From Staphylococcus equorum (lineage in GTDB: Bacteria; Bacillota; Bacilli; Staphylococcales; Staphylococcaceae), in assembly GCF_029024965.1 (NCBI RefSeq), contig NZ_CP118982.1:1674001-1738000 (forward strand): a stretch of 64,000 bases of DNA. Reading direction: 5' to 3'. The position numbers were made by a program, and so were the translations under genes. Under the pieces are notes generated by a model. The model searched no databases, had not been told where the DNA came from, and was given only the letters and a program-made list of their open reading frames with translations. Positions 53,266 to 64,000 of this stretch are shown piece after piece; within the stretch, counting starts at the first letter, position 1; each line of letters opens with the position of its first letter.

Positions 53266-54060
53266 TCACACGACCTTATTATAATTAAATCGAAATTGTA
53301 TACCATCTGGTCCTGTTAATAATTTGTGCGTAGTCTCAGGGTAATGAAAATCAATAATTGCTAAACCATACGTTCTATTATTCTCAATTCGTTTAATACT
53401 AGATAACCAATTATTAACCACTAAATGTTGATGATAACCATTAGAGGATAAGTAAAATGCGCCATCTGTTTCTAATGATGATGTTTCAAGTCCGAAATAA
53501 TTATTATAGTACTGCTTAACTTTGCTTAAATCAATTGATTTTAAATTCAAATAACCAATAACACTTTCATCAGGTATACCTTGCCATTTTTCATTTGAAG
53601 TATACGCTAATAGATTAGGCACGTTAATCGGTTGCGTTTCAAGCACTACTTTTTCACCTTCAAATAACCAGTCTTCAATTGGATTATCAACATAAAATTC
53701 TAAACCATTACCTTCAGGGTCTTCTAAATATAATGAGGTTGTCACATCATGCTCCCCACCGTGTACTGGAATACCAGACTCATCTATTTGTACAAGCAAA
53801 TCTGCAAGGTCTGTCTTAGCAGGTAACTTGATTGCCAAGTGAAATAATCCTGCTTCTGAACGTAACGGCTCTCTGCCCTGTATAACCTGGTTAAAAGTCA
53901 TAAAATGATTTAAATTACCAATCTCATATTGGATTGTTGAATAAGATTCATTTACCACATTCATACCTATGATGTTTTCATAAAATTGTTTCATTTCATC
54001 TTTATCTCTAACATTTAATGTAATGCCATTTACAAAATGCGCGCTTTGACTATGGAACAT
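53266..54060 (-). CDS. VOC-family dioxygenase-like protein (two-repeat glyoxalase fold)
   Basis: 264-residue protein with two VOC modules, resembling catechol-2,3-dioxygenase-like CatE proteins of Firmicutes. Module 1 holds GITLNVRDKDEMKQFYENIIGM and EDPEGNGLEFYVD; module 2 holds YLNLKSIDLSKVKQYYNNYFGL and LTGPDGIQFRF. The ATG at 54060 follows AAAGGTG. Substrate unknown. It lies between the ileS terminator and the CHAP gene. Confidence 0.88.
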   Translation of the reverse strand: MFHSQSAHFVNGITLNVRDKDEMKQFYENIIGMNVVNESYSTIQYEIGNLNHFMTFNQVIQGREPLRSEAGLFHLAIKLPAKTDLADLLVQIDESGIPVHGGEHDVTTSLYLEDPEGNGLEFYVDNPIEDWLFEGEKVVLETQPINVPNLLAYTSNEKWQGIPDESVIGYLNLKSIDLSKVKQYYNNYFGLETSSLETDGAFYLSSNGYHQHLVVNNWLSSIKRIENNRTYGLAIIDFHYPETTHKLLTGPDGIQFRFNYNKVV

Positions 54061-54192
54061 GTATAACACCTTTCTAAAACTCTAATAAATTCAGTATACT
54101 TGAAATCCATTTTTATACATTAAAAAAGCTCATTCAATAGTATTATTTTTATCCATTTCTTCATAATTATCTTAATAGTTCAAACATGAAAA

Positions 54193-54229
54193 AGGCTATA
54201 TGCTTTGCGCGAGGCAAAACATATAACCT
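54193..54229 (-). terminator. ileS terminator
   Basis: A 16-bp stem (AGGTTATATGTTTTGC with GCAAAGCATATAGCCT, two wobbles) and 5-base loop, followed by TTTTTC on the minus strand, 45 bases beyond ileS. Confidence 0.9.
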
Positions 54230-54273
54230 AATTTAATTATTTCATTTTTATTTCTAATTAATCACACTACGTT

Positions 54274-57024
54274 TTATACGAGTGTTTTAACGACTTCTTG
54301 GCAACGTGGACATAAGTCTTCAAGTTCGCCAACTGAGCCTAGTTCTTCACTATAATTCCAACAACGTTGACATTTTTCACCATGCGCGTGTTCAATACGG
54401 ATATCACCATATTGATAAGCCACACCATTTTCAACTGATTCCACTACTTCTGCTTGAGAAGTAATAAATAACTGCTGTAAATCAGAGAATTGTTGTAAAA
54501 ATGATGTTGCATCAAAGTTGTCATTGCTACCGATTACAACTTTTGCTTCTAATGATTTACCAATTACTTTTTCACCACGTGCTACTTCTAATGCACGGTT
54601 AACATCATCACGTAAATCCATAAATGTATTCCATCTATCTAAAAATTCACGGTCTACTTCAGCTCGTTCTGGCATACGAGTTAAGTGAATACTTTCTTCT
54701 TCAACATGCGGAATATGAGACCAAACTTCTTCAGCAGTATGCACTAAGATTGGTGCTAATAATTTCGTCATATCCACTACAATTTGGTATAACACTGTTT
54801 GCATACTACGACGTTTATGAGAATCACGTTCTTCAATATATAAAATATCTTTACCATAATCTAAATAGAAATTACTTAATTCTACGTTAATAAAGTTTTG
54901 AACTTCTTGATAGATATCTAAGTAATCATAGTTATCATAATGATCTAAAGTATTTGCTGTAAATTCACGTAGTCTATTTAATAAATATTTATCTACTTCT
55001 AATAAATCTGCTTCAGCTAATGCATCAGTAGCAGGATTATAATCATTCACGTTACCTAACATAAATCTTAATGTATTTCTGATTTTACGATACACATCAG
55101 AAGTTTGTTTTAAAATTTCATCTGAGATACGAACGTCAGCTAAGTAATCAACACTACTTACCCACAGTCGTGCAATATCTGCACCTTTTTGTTTAACAAT
55201 TTGATCTGGCACAATAACGTTACCTAATGATTTACTCATTTTTTTACCTGAGCCGTCCATAACAAAGCCGTGAGATAAGAGCATTTTATATGGTGATTTA
55301 CCTCTTGTCGCAACAGAAGTTGTAATTGATGAGTTAAACCAACCACGGTATTGGTCACTACCTTCAATGTATAAATCTGCTGGATAAGATAATTCAGGAC
55401 GCCCTTCTAAAACGCCTCTGTGAGATGAACCAGAATCAAACCAAACATCCATAATATCTGTTTCTTTAGTAAATTCACCGTTTGGACTACTTGGATGTGT
55501 AAATCCTTCTGGTAGTAAGTCTTTTGCATCACGTTCAAACCAAACATTAGAACCAAATTCTTCAAATAAATCTGCAACATGATTAACAGTTTCGTTTGTC
55601 ATGATGATGTCACCATTTTCAGCATAAAATACTGGTAGAGGAACACCCCAGACACGTTGACGTGAAATAACCCATTCACCACGGTCACGGATCATATTGA
55701 AAATACGTGTTTTACCCCAATCTACTTTAAAATCAGTTACTTCAATTGCATCTAAGATGTCTTGACGAACTTTATCAATAGATGCAAACCATTGTGGCGT
55801 TGCTCTGAAGATAACAGGTTTTTTCGTACGCCAATCATGAGGATAACTATGTGTGATAAACTCTAAATTTAATAAAGCATCTTTTTCTTTTAACACATCC
55901 GTAATTGCTTTATTGGCTTTGTCATAGAACATACCTTCAAATTGACCAGCTTCTTCTGTAAAGACACCTTTATCATCAACTGGGCTAATTACTGGTAATT
56001 TGTACTTCTGACCAACGACATAGTCATCTTCACCATGACCAGGTGCTGTATGCACACAACCTGTACCAGCATCAGTAGTAACATGTAAGCCATTGATAAC
56101 CAATGAAACTCGGTCAACAAATGGATGTTGTGTCTCCACATACTCTAATTCGCTACCTTTAAATTCTTTTTCTAATTCAAGCGTATTTTCATCCCAGCCT
56201 AATGCTTCAACAACATCACTCGCTAAGTCTTTACCGATAATGTATTTTTTACCGTTCACATTATATTGACCATAAGTTAAATCAGGATGTACTGTAATCG
56301 CCACGTTAGAAGGTAATGTCCATGGTGTTGTTGTCCAAATGATGAATTTCGCATCTGAATCTACAACGCCTTTACCATCTTTAACATCAAACGCTACAAA
56401 GATAGACGCTGAACGTTTATCTTGATATTCAATTTCTGCTTCTGCAAGTGAAGATTCACTTGATGGTGACCAATATACAGGTTTTTTGCCTTTGTAAATT
56501 AACCCTTTATCTGCCATTTCGCCAAATAAACGAATTTGTGCTGCTTCATATTCTGGTTTTAACGTGATATATGGATTATCAAAATCACCTTTAACACCTA
56601 AACGTTTAAAATCTTTTTTCTGATTTTCAATTTGTTCTAAAGCAAATGCTTCACATTTTTTTCTGAATTCAGCAATAGATAATTCTTTACGTTTAACACC
56701 TTTTTTAGTTAGTGCTTGTTCAATAGGTAAACCATGCGTATCCCAACCTGGGACGTAAGGTGCATAAAACCCACGCATTGATTTATATCTAATCATCATG
56801 TCTTTTAAGATTTTATTCAGTGCATGTCCCATATGCAAATTACCATTAGCGTATGGTGGGCCATCATGCAAAATGTATGATGGATTCCCTTCATTTTTAT
56901 CTAACACTTTTTGATAAATGTTTTGTGCTTCCCATTCTTCTTGGATCTTAGGTTCTTTATTTGGTAACCCTCCGCGCATTGGGAAATCTGTCTTTGGCAT
57001 TAATAACGTTTCTTTATAATCCAT
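54274..57024 (-). CDS. ileS: Isoleucyl-tRNA synthetase
   Basis: Charges tRNA-Ile. The 916-residue class I enzyme shows the HIGH-type motif [10 protein letters not shown], the editing domain ([10 protein letters not shown] and GHGEDDY), [10 protein letters not shown], and a C-terminal zinc site CQRCW ... CPRC. This is the chromosomal, mupirocin-sensitive type by context and sequence, not the plasmid MupA type. Start ATG at 57024 ([11 protein letters not shown]) follows AAGGAGTG. A T-box leader precedes it. Confidence 0.98.
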   Translation of the reverse strand: MDYKETLLMPKTDFPMRGGLPNKEPKIQEEWEAQNIYQKVLDKNEGNPSYILHDGPPYANGNLHMGHALNKILKDMMIRYKSMRGFYAPYVPGWDTHGLPIEQALTKKGVKRKELSIAEFRKKCEAFALEQIENQKKDFKRLGVKGDFDNPYITLKPEYEAAQIRLFGEMADKGLIYKGKKPVYWSPSSESSLAEAEIEYQDKRSASIFVAFDVKDGKGVVDSDAKFIIWTTTPWTLPSNVAITVHPDLTYGQYNVNGKKYIIGKDLASDVVEALGWDENTLELEKEFKGSELEYVETQHPFVDRVSLVINGLHVTTDAGTGCVHTAPGHGEDDYVVGQKYKLPVISPVDDKGVFTEEAGQFEGMFYDKANKAITDVLKEKDALLNLEFITHSYPHDWRTKKPVIFRATPQWFASIDKVRQDILDAIEVTDFKVDWGKTRIFNMIRDRGEWVISRQRVWGVPLPVFYAENGDIIMTNETVNHVADLFEEFGSNVWFERDAKDLLPEGFTHPSSPNGEFTKETDIMDVWFDSGSSHRGVLEGRPELSYPADLYIEGSDQYRGWFNSSITTSVATRGKSPYKMLLSHGFVMDGSGKKMSKSLGNVIVPDQIVKQKGADIARLWVSSVDYLADVRISDEILKQTSDVYRKIRNTLRFMLGNVNDYNPATDALAEADLLEVDKYLLNRLREFTANTLDHYDNYDYLDIYQEVQNFINVELSNFYLDYGKDILYIEERDSHKRRSMQTVLYQIVVDMTKLLAPILVHTAEEVWSHIPHVEEESIHLTRMPERAEVDREFLDRWNTFMDLRDDVNRALEVARGEKVIGKSLEAKVVIGSNDNFDATSFLQQFSDLQQLFITSQAEVVESVENGVAYQYGDIRIEHAHGEKCQRCWNYSEELGSVGELEDLCPRCQEVVKTLV

Positions 57025-57074
57025 TTTATACACTCCTTGTTCCGATTTTCATAATAAATTCAATTCATCCGTAC

Positions 57075-57270
57075 AATAAAAAGAACCCTAAGTTCAATTA
57101 ACAGGGACGATTAATACCGCGTTACCACCCTGATTAACTCAACTTAGAGTTCTCTCATTGTTCATATATTTTTTTAAAATTACAGTGATATAAACATCTT
57201 ACATATGAAAGGCTCTCACTGTCCCTAACTCGCTTTGATATGCAAAAAGATGTTTACGCGTCTGTTATTT
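57075..57270 (-). promoter_or_regulatory. Isoleucine T-box leader of ileS
   Basis: The conserved T-box AGGGTGGTAACGCGG is at 57117-57131, a terminator-like stem (CCCTGTT ... AACTTAGGG) and TTCTTTTT tail at 57081-57106, and the Stem I hallmark AGTGAGAGCC near 57211-57220. The likely specifier codon is ATC (Ile) at 57187-57189. Uncharged tRNA-Ile should bind and favour the antiterminator, raising ileS expression. Confidence 0.9.
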
Positions 57271-57280
57271 ATATTAATTA

Positions 57281-57898
57281 CTATTTTTTATCTGTTTCAG
57301 TATTTGTAGCCTGAGCATCTGCTTCTGCAGTACTATCTGCCTCTGCTTTCGCTTTCATCGCTTTTTCTTCTTCAGTCAAATCATTTTCATGTAAATGATT
57401 AATATTTTCTTGAGTTACTTGTTCAGAATCAAGATCATAATTTAATAAATAATCCCAATCTTCACTTTTTAGTAAATCAAGTTGAGCCTCAACTAACATG
57501 CGAAAACGTGATCTAAATATTTTTGATTGTCGTTTCATGTCTTCAGTTTGGAATGAGAGACGACGTGCTTTTTCAACCGCATCATTAACAATTTTATTAG
57601 CCTCACTTTGTGCTTTAGAAACTGTTGCTTCAGCATCTTTAGTTGCAGCTAATTTCGTTTCTTCCCCAGCTTGTTTCGCATGAATTAAAGCATCACTTAC
57701 AGATTGATGAACATCTTTATATGACTGTATATTTGTATCTTTATCTTCAATGACTTTCTCTAATTGCTTTTTATCTTCTTTTAAACGTTCAATTTCGTTA
57801 CTTAGTTGTTCTAAATAGCTTTCAACCTCAGTTGGTTCAAAACCAGTTTTTACGCGTGTAAAGTCTTTGTTTTTTATTTCATTTGGTGTAAAAGGCAT
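57281..57898 (-). CDS. divIVA: Cell division protein DivIVA
   Basis: Coiled-coil scaffold that binds curved membrane at the septum. 205 residues: the conserved N-terminal lipid-binding segment (NEIKNKDFTRVKTGFEPTEVESYL), a long coiled coil (about 30-150), and an acidic Ala/Thr-rich tail. Matches S. aureus in length. Follows ylmH after 157 bases. GGAGG precedes the ATG. Confidence 0.96.
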   Translation of the reverse strand: MPFTPNEIKNKDFTRVKTGFEPTEVESYLEQLSNEIERLKEDKKQLEKVIEDKDTNIQSYKDVHQSVSDALIHAKQAGEETKLAATKDAEATVSKAQSEANKIVNDAVEKARRLSFQTEDMKRQSKIFRSRFRMLVEAQLDLLKSEDWDYLLNYDLDSEQVTQENINHLHENDLTEEEKAMKAKAEADSTAEADAQATNTETDKK

Positions 57899-58055
57899 GC
57901 GTTATCCTCCTTCTATAATACACTATTTTAGCACTGCTTTAAATATCTGAAATAGTGATTTATGTCTATATTTTCTATTTTTTTATAATCATTTGTATGC
58001 ATTCTTATTGATAGAAATCTAATTTAACTTGTTTATACGTTATATAAGTATAACA

Positions 58056-58835
58056 TTATTTGAATAAAGTTTTGTACGAAATTCTTACTTTATCTTTTTT
58101 TGTTTTACCACCAATATCAGTAATCATTGCTCTACCATAACCTTGGATTGACAATAAGTCACCACTATCAAGTTGAAAATCTGTAGCGTCGATCATTGTA
58201 TGATTGACCTTGACACGCTTTTTATCAATTAATTGTTTAGCAATTGTACGGGATTTGCGAATCATTTCTTTTAAGATGACATCTAAACGCAAACCACTCA
58301 CAGTAGTTTCATATGTTTGCCAATGCTCTTTTGATTGTATCATATCTTTTATAGGAATAGAATTAAGTTTAACTGTAGCACCCTTAATCCTATTTAGTTC
58401 TAACATAATATAAGATTCCAATTGTTTTGTCAAAGTAAATTGAATTGAATCATCCACAATAATATCTCCTAATTGCTCTCTTTCTATCCCTAAAGACATA
58501 ATTGTTCCTAATATATGTTGATGTTGTAGCGTTACAAACTTTTTAGGATAGTCTATTTCAACCAATACAATTTCAAACAGTTCTTCTTCTGGCACAAGAT
58601 AATCAGGTGCAACAATAGCCCTTTTGCGTTCTGCATATGGCCCACCAAAGAATGTGACTTCTAAATCATCGTAACTACCCACTATAACACTTATAATATA
58701 TTGTCCACGTGGGTCTAGAAAAGGTGTTAATATAGGCGCATACTGCTCATTCGCACGGTTACACTTATCCATAAGTTGATCTATTAATTCATGTTCTTCT
58801 TTTCTAAAATGCTGGTAAATATCGATGTTAATCAC
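58056..58835 (-). CDS. ylmH: YlmH, S4-domain RNA-binding protein
   Basis: About 259 residues with a C-terminal S4 domain (LDVILKEMIRKSRTIAKQLIDKKRVKVN). YlmH is reported in B. subtilis to add tails or recycle peptidyl-tRNA in ribosome quality control alongside RqcH, whose gene is also in this window. The start is uncertain: no in-frame ATG exists at the expected place. I give the GTG at 58835; a GTG at 58856 lies within a hairpin; the best-spaced ribosome-binding site (GGAGTGAT) points at an ATC codon at 58826. Confidence 0.9.
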   Translation of the reverse strand: MINIDIYQHFRKEEHELIDQLMDKCNRANEQYAPILTPFLDPRGQYIISVIVGSYDDLEVTFFGGPYAERKRAIVAPDYLVPEEELFEIVLVEIDYPKKFVTLQHQHILGTIMSLGIEREQLGDIIVDDSIQFTLTKQLESYIMLELNRIKGATVKLNSIPIKDMIQSKEHWQTYETTVSGLRLDVILKEMIRKSRTIAKQLIDKKRVKVNHTMIDATDFQLDSGDLLSIQGYGRAMITDIGGKTKKDKVRISYKTLFK

Positions 58836-58846
58836 TCCACATACAA

Positions 58847-58885
58847 GAGAAAGCACCTCGCGTCATACAACGTTAGGTGCTTCTC
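58847..58885 (-). terminator. Hairpin between ylmG and ylmH
   Basis: GAGAAGCACCT pairs with AGGTGCTTTCTC (one bulge) around 16 bases, ending about a dozen bases before ylmH. The tail has few Ts, so it may act as a partial terminator or as an RNA element affecting ylmH translation. Confidence 0.5.
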
Positions 58886-58941
58886 ATTTATTTTATACAT
58901 TAGTTATAAGTAAACTTAAATTCTATTTAACGTAAATTGAT

Positions 58942-59232
58942 TTAAGCTAAATTACTCAAAATTAAATTAAAAATACTTGCTAAACCTTGTCGGAATAAGA
59001 CAAGTACAATTATTGCTACAATTGATGATATATCGATCATACCAATTGGAGGAATAATTTTACGGAATTGTTCTAAAAATGGTTCATAAATTTTAGCTAA
59101 AAATTGACCGAATTTATTTTCTCGTGCATTAGGTATCCATGACATAAAGAAATAAACAATCATTCCGTAATAATAAATTTGAACCAAGAATAAAATAAAA
59201 CTAAATATACTTCCTAATAAACCTATATCCAT
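58942..59232 (-). CDS. YggT/YlmG family membrane protein
   Basis: 96 residues with two hydrophobic helices (FSFILFLVQIYYYGMIVYFF and ISSIVAIIVLVLFRQG) separated by the conserved ARENKFGQFLAKIYEPFLEQFRKIIPP. The family is always found in this division cluster and is thought to affect nucleoid or membrane organisation; the exact role is unknown. 12 bases after sepF. Confidence 0.92.
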   Translation of the reverse strand: MDIGLLGSIFSFILFLVQIYYYGMIVYFFMSWIPNARENKFGQFLAKIYEPFLEQFRKIIPPIGMIDISSIVAIIVLVLFRQGLASIFNLILSNLA

Positions 59233-59244
59233 TTATTATTACCT

Positions 59245-59850
59245 CTATTCACCTTGGTATTCCATATTTTCTATGTGATCTGTAATACTACCAGCGACTT
59301 CAATATTATCTGGAGTACATAAGAATATATCTGACCCTACGCGTTGAATGTCTCCACCGATTGCATAAACTGTACCGCTTAAAAAGTCGATAATACGTTT
59401 AGCAGAAACTTTATCAATACGCTGTAAATTAACTAAAGTTGCACGACGATTTTTGAGTTCGTCTGCGATATCTTGAGTATCTGAAAAAACACGTGGTTCA
59501 AATAAACACATTTTAGAACTTTCTTCTGTAAAACCGAATTGATCTTGTTCTTGATTATTCATATTCACAACGTTCCTTGCATTATTTTTTGATGAAGTGT
59601 TATTCATTTGATACTTCCTTTCACCTGAGGATTGCTGTAATCTTGATGACTGCTTTTTGGGAACGGATTGTATGGATCTTTGTCGCTCTGTATTTTCATT
59701 ATTTTTATATTCATTGAAATTCGTTTGAGACTGCGCTTGTTGCTTGTTTTGTTGTCTACCTTGTTCTTCTTCTGGTGCTTCTAATTCGTCATCTTCTTCT
59801 TCAACCACGAAAAATCCACTAAATAAATCTTTTAAAGCCACGGGGCTCAC
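59245..59850 (-). CDS. sepF: Cell division protein SepF
   Basis: FtsZ-bundling membrane anchor of the divisome. About 201 residues: an N-terminal amphipathic helix ([10 protein letters not shown]), an acidic then Gln/Asn-rich linker (20-105), and the C-terminal SepF core ([19 protein letters not shown] onward). Two GTG codons are possible: 59850 overlaps the ylmE stop as GTGA and matches the S. aureus N-terminus, whereas 59841 has better ribosome-binding spacing. The variable linker is longer than in S. aureus. Confidence 0.94.
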   Translation of the reverse strand: MSPVALKDLFSGFFVVEEEDDELEAPEEEQGRQQNKQQAQSQTNFNEYKNNENTERQRSIQSVPKKQSSRLQQSSGERKYQMNNTSSKNNARNVVNMNNQEQDQFGFTEESSKMCLFEPRVFSDTQDIADELKNRRATLVNLQRIDKVSAKRIIDFLSGTVYAIGGDIQRVGSDIFLCTPDNIEVAGSITDHIENMEYQGE

Positions 59851-60521
59851 TCCTCTTTTCCTACAAGTTTAGTCCCAATTCTCACAAATGACGCACCTTC
59901 TTCAGCAGCTAAATGGAAATCATTACTCATTCCCATCGATAACTCAGTGCATGGTGCATAATTTAAATTGAGCGCTTTAATCTCATCTCTTTTATTCTTT
60001 AATGATTGAAATAAGCTTTTTATATATGACTCGTCATCAGTTAATGGAGCCATAGTCATAAGACCAACTACTTCTAAATTTTCATATTGTTCCAATGTTT
60101 CAATAAAAGTATTCACATCTTTCAACGCAACACCTTGTTTAGATTCTTCACCTGAAACATTTACTTGAACAAAACACTTTATTTTGTGTTCTGCCCTTTT
60201 GTTAATTTCTTTTGCTAATTTAAGACGATCTAATGCATGAAAGTAATCAATTTCATTAATCACTTCTTTTACCTTTCTAGTCTGCAATGAACCAATAAAG
60301 TGCATTACTATATCGTCAGGTAAAGCTTCTTTTTTTAGTTGAAACCCTTCTAAACGATTCTCACCAAAATGTCTAATCCCCGCATTATAAGCATCATTAG
60401 CTCGGTCTATTGTAACATACTTTGTCACTGCAATCACGTTTGGCAACGTTGAAATATTACCTTTTTCGCAGTGTGTTTTTAATTGTTTTTCAATTTGTTC
60501 TAAATTATATTGTACGTTCAA
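59847..60521 (-). CDS. ylmE: PLP-binding protein YlmE (YggS/PROSC family)
   Basis: Pyridoxal phosphate homeostasis protein. About 224 residues with the PLP lysine in [25 protein letters not shown], and the C-terminal [10 protein letters not shown] and GTKLVG segments. I chose a TTG at 60521, 7 bases after GAGGTG; an ATG at 60539 overlaps the ylmD stop but has no ribosome-binding site. Coupled to sepF by overlap. Confidence 0.93.
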   Translation of the reverse strand: MNVQYNLEQIEKQLKTHCEKGNISTLPNVIAVTKYVTIDRANDAYNAGIRHFGENRLEGFQLKKEALPDDIVMHFIGSLQTRKVKEVINEIDYFHALDRLKLAKEINKRAEHKIKCFVQVNVSGEESKQGVALKDVNTFIETLEQYENLEVVGLMTMAPLTDDESYIKSLFQSLKNKRDEIKALNLNYAPCTELSMGMSNDFHLAAEEGASFVRIGTKLVGKEE

Positions 60522-60538
60522 ATCTCTACACCTCTTCA

Positions 60539-61327
60539 TTATTGACCGATAAATGCTAACATGCGGCCAGTATTCCCTTTCTCTACTCTATATGAGAAAA
60601 ATAAGGATAAATCGTCAGATGTCGCATAGTTAGTAATATAAATATTGTCTTTAGGAACACCTGCATTTTCAATTAATAAAGCATTTGCGCGTTTTAAATC
60701 AATGCCATGTCTGTCATTGTCTCTTGTCTCAATATATTCATTCATGTCTATCGGTAATGATTCAAATTTTGATTTAATATCATCATTAATTTCATAAGTT
60801 GTAGATGTTGCAGGTCCAATTACGATATTCAAATCATTTAAATTAAAATTGATATGGCGAATGACTTCATTCACAATTTGACCGACAGTTCCTCTCCAAC
60901 CAGCATGTGCCAAACCGATGTAATGATGTTTTTCACTATAAAAATATATAGGTACACAGTCCGCGTAACACATTGTAAGCAGAATATCAGATTCATAGGT
61001 ATATAATGCATCTACACCATGTAGAGCATCCGTTAAAATATCAATATTCGTGCCTTTATCTTTAGCTGTCACCTCTACAACTTTATTTTCATGCGTTTGT
61101 ATAGGGAATACCCATTGTTCTCTCGGGTATTGAATTACAGCTGCAAGCTCTTCTTGATGTTGTGTAACGTGTTGTGGATTATCATTAATATATCTAGCCA
61201 TGTTAAAAGCTGATTTAGGATAGGGACTCAAACCTTCTTCTCTTGTTGTTATACCCAATTTTACATTGCTTAAATGGCTATCCTCATATTTCAATATATG
61301 ATTATCTTTAATAAATTTATCATGCAT
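60539..61327 (-). CDS. ylmD: YlmD, DUF152/YfiH-type multicopper polyphenol oxidase (laccase) domain protein
   Basis: 262 residues of the YfiH/RidB-like family. Relatives act as purine nucleoside phosphorylases or as a muropeptide-related oxidoreductase; the true role in the division cluster is not settled. Conserved metal/catalytic residues are visible: His in PIQTHENKV, Cys in [10 protein letters not shown], and [12 protein letters not shown]. The ATG at 61327 follows GGAGGG; an earlier in-frame ATG overlaps that site. Confidence 0.92.
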   Translation of the reverse strand: MHDKFIKDNHILKYEDSHLSNVKLGITTREEGLSPYPKSAFNMARYINDNPQHVTQHQEELAAVIQYPREQWVFPIQTHENKVVEVTAKDKGTNIDILTDALHGVDALYTYESDILLTMCYADCVPIYFYSEKHHYIGLAHAGWRGTVGQIVNEVIRHINFNLNDLNIVIGPATSTTYEINDDIKSKFESLPIDMNEYIETRDNDRHGIDLKRANALLIENAGVPKDNIYITNYATSDDLSLFFSYRVEKGNTGRMLAFIGQ

Positions 61328-61465
61328 ACTATGACCCTCCATTAATTAAAACTGTAATTCCTCGCTATGACTTCATATAGGAGACCCGCGACAATAATTT
61401 ATTCTAAAATTTTAGACAGATATATGATTAAGTTATATTCACAAATAGCAATAAAATTCAAAAAA

Positions 61466-61491
61466 GTCATCAGATCTTTGGACCTGATGAC
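61466..61491 (-). terminator. Terminator after ftsZ
   Basis: GTCATCAGGTC and GATCTGATGAC form an 11-bp stem (one wobble) with a 4-base loop and TTTTTTGAATTTT on the minus strand. It lies 70 bases past ftsZ and before ylmD. Confidence 0.9.
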
Positions 61492-61560
61492 ATCATTGTA
61501 TTTATTATTGACTACTTTAAGCTTTAAGCCTTATGTATACAAGGCGAGCTAGTTCGAAAA

Positions 61561-62733
61561 TTAACGTCTAGTTCTTCTTGAACGTCTTTCTTCTCTATTT
61601 CTGATAAAGCTTGGAATGTCATCTTCATTTGTAGTATGACTTCTGCCTTCACTAGCACTTTCTGATGGTTGAGAAGTATTTGCTGTATTTGATGCAAATG
61701 AATCTTCTTTTGAACTGTTACTACTTGTTGCGCTTGTACCGAAACCAGTATTTGAAGCTTTACGTGCTTGTGATGAAGGTTTATCTTCAAATCCAGTAGC
61801 GATAACTGTAACTACAATTTCGTCTTGTAATTCTGGATTAATTACAGTACCGAAGATCATATTTACATCTTCATCTGCTGCATCTTGTACGATGTCAGCT
61901 GATTCTTGTGCTTCGAAAAGTGATAGTGACTCTCCACCAGTGATATTCATAAGTACACCCTGTGCACCAACGATTGAAGTTTCTAATAATGGTGACGAAA
62001 TCGCCTTTTTAGCTGCTTCTACTGCGCGGTTTTCGCCAGAAGAAACACCAATTCCCATTAATGCTGAACCTTGGTTAGACATGATTGTTTTCACATCTGC
62101 AAAGTCAAGGTTTACTTCACCTGATACTGCGATTAAATCAGAAATACCTTGAACACCTTGACGTAATACGTTGTCGGCTTCTTTAAATGCTTCCATCATA
62201 GGTGTTGATTTATCAACGATATCTAATAATCTGTCATTAGGAATAACGATTAATGTATCTACAGCTGCTTTCATTGATTCTACACCAGCTGCTGCTTGTG
62301 TTTGACGCTTACGACCTTCAAAACCAAATGGACGTGTAACGACACCTACTGTTAATGCTCCCATTTCTTTAGCAATTTTTGCTACGACTGGAGCAGCACC
62401 AGTACCAGTACCGCCACCCATACCAGCAGTTACGAATACCATATCTGCGCCTTGGATAGCATCTTCAATCTGTTCACGAGACTCTTCTGCAGCTTTTTTA
62501 CCAATGTCCGGGTTAGCTCCAGCGCCTAAACCACGTGTTAATTTTTCACCAATTTGGATTTTAGCTTCAGCTTTAGACAGGTTTAAAGCTTGTCCATCCG
62601 TATTGATTGAAATAAATTCAACATTATTCATACCATGGTCAATCATACGGTTTACAGCGTTGTTACCGCCGCCCCCTACACCGATGACTTTCAACGTCGC
62701 TAAATGATTAAATCCTTGTTCAAATTCTAACAT
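61561..62733 (-). CDS. ftsZ: Cell division protein FtsZ
   Basis: Tubulin-like GTPase that forms the Z ring. 390 residues, equal to S. aureus FtsZ. The tubulin signature GGGTGTG is at 106-112, T7 loop NLDFADVKT in the middle, then a Ser/Thr/Asn-rich linker (about 318-370) and a C-terminal binding peptide [14 protein letters not shown] that contacts FtsA and SepF. A strong terminator follows it, so downstream ylmD-ylmE-sepF need another promoter or read-through. Confidence 0.98.
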   Translation of the reverse strand: MLEFEQGFNHLATLKVIGVGGGGNNAVNRMIDHGMNNVEFISINTDGQALNLSKAEAKIQIGEKLTRGLGAGANPDIGKKAAEESREQIEDAIQGADMVFVTAGMGGGTGTGAAPVVAKIAKEMGALTVGVVTRPFGFEGRKRQTQAAAGVESMKAAVDTLIVIPNDRLLDIVDKSTPMMEAFKEADNVLRQGVQGISDLIAVSGEVNLDFADVKTIMSNQGSALMGIGVSSGENRAVEAAKKAISSPLLETSIVGAQGVLMNITGGESLSLFEAQESADIVQDAADEDVNMIFGTVINPELQDEIVVTVIATGFEDKPSSQARKASNTGFGTSATSSNSSKEDSFASNTANTSQPSESASEGRSHTTNEDDIPSFIRNREERRSRRTRR

Positions 62734-62762
62734 TTATATTTCCTCCTAGTTTTAATGGCCAA

Positions 62763-64000
<1,238 letters not shown>

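Noticed and set aside
54274-57024. Mupirocin-resistance isoleucyl-tRNA synthetase
   Set aside because: Length, T-box control and chromosomal division-cluster context all match the housekeeping enzyme.

Overview
The window is a piece of a Staphylococcus chromosome. The evidence is its low GC (about one third, by eye), strong GGAGG ribosome-binding sites, protein lengths and sequences that track S. aureus family members closely, and a gene order (ftsA-ftsZ-ylmD-ylmE-sepF-ylmG-ylmH-divIVA-ileS ... lspA-rluD-pyrR-pyrP-pyrB-pyrC-carA-carB-pyrF-pyrE ... rqcH, gmk-rpoZ-coaBC-priA-def-fmt-rsmB-rlmN-stp-stk-rsgA-rpe-thiN, rpmB, fakA, recG, fapR-plsX-fabD-fabG-acpP-rnc-smc-ftsY-ylxM-ffh) typical of that genus. 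It is probably not S. aureus itself: a serine dehydratase pair, an M4 protease and several intergenic repeats sit where I recall S. aureus having none. A coagulase-negative species is likely, but I cannot name it from the sequence alone.

Almost everything lies on the minus strand, so the biology reads from right (64000) to left (1). 64000-57281: end of the division cluster (ftsA partial, ftsZ, ylmD, ylmE, sepF, ylmG, ylmH, divIVA). 57280-50824: ileS behind an isoleucine T-box, a VOC dioxygenase-like protein coupled to a small secreted CHAP hydrolase, a 0.5-kb repeat-bearing spacer, then lspA-rluD. 50630-40079: the de novo pyrimidine operon with two PyrR attenuators and a small unknown protein at its end. 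39848-38023: a tiny membrane peptide, a YitT-type membrane protein and a PhnB-like protein. 37909-31162: rqcH on the plus strand, and the divergent gmk-rpoZ-coaBC-priA. 31161-29090: a 2-kb AT-rich insertion (tiny membrane peptide, XRE regulator, GNAT acetyltransferase) that separates priA from def. 29072-19731: def-like, fmt, rsmB, rlmN, stp, stk, then a 63-bp tandem repeat array in the stk 3' UTR, then rsgA, rpe, thiN. 19624-13049: rpmB (plus), a YloU/Asp23 protein, fakA, sdaAB-sdaAA, recG. 12987-10637: a plus-strand thermolysin/aureolysin-like protease gene with repeat-rich flanks, placed between recG and fapR. 10636-1: FapR-controlled lipid genes (fapR-plsX-fabD-fabG), acpP, then rnc-smc-ftsY-ylxM-ffh (partial).

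Most of the window is conserved core: cell division, pyrimidine synthesis, translation initiation and fidelity (fmt, rsmB, rlmN, ileS, rqcH), envelope signalling (stk/stp), phospholipid precursor synthesis, and SRP targeting. The points of interest are in the joints between these modules: the 63-bp repeat array between the stk stop codon and its terminator, two annotation-escaping membrane peptides of 30 and 27 residues, a deformylase paralogue lacking its catalytic Cys and Glu, two mutually exclusive RNA pairings in the pyr leaders, and at least three families of dispersed intergenic repeats. I found no CRISPR array, no transposase, no prophage gene and no tRNA or rRNA gene.
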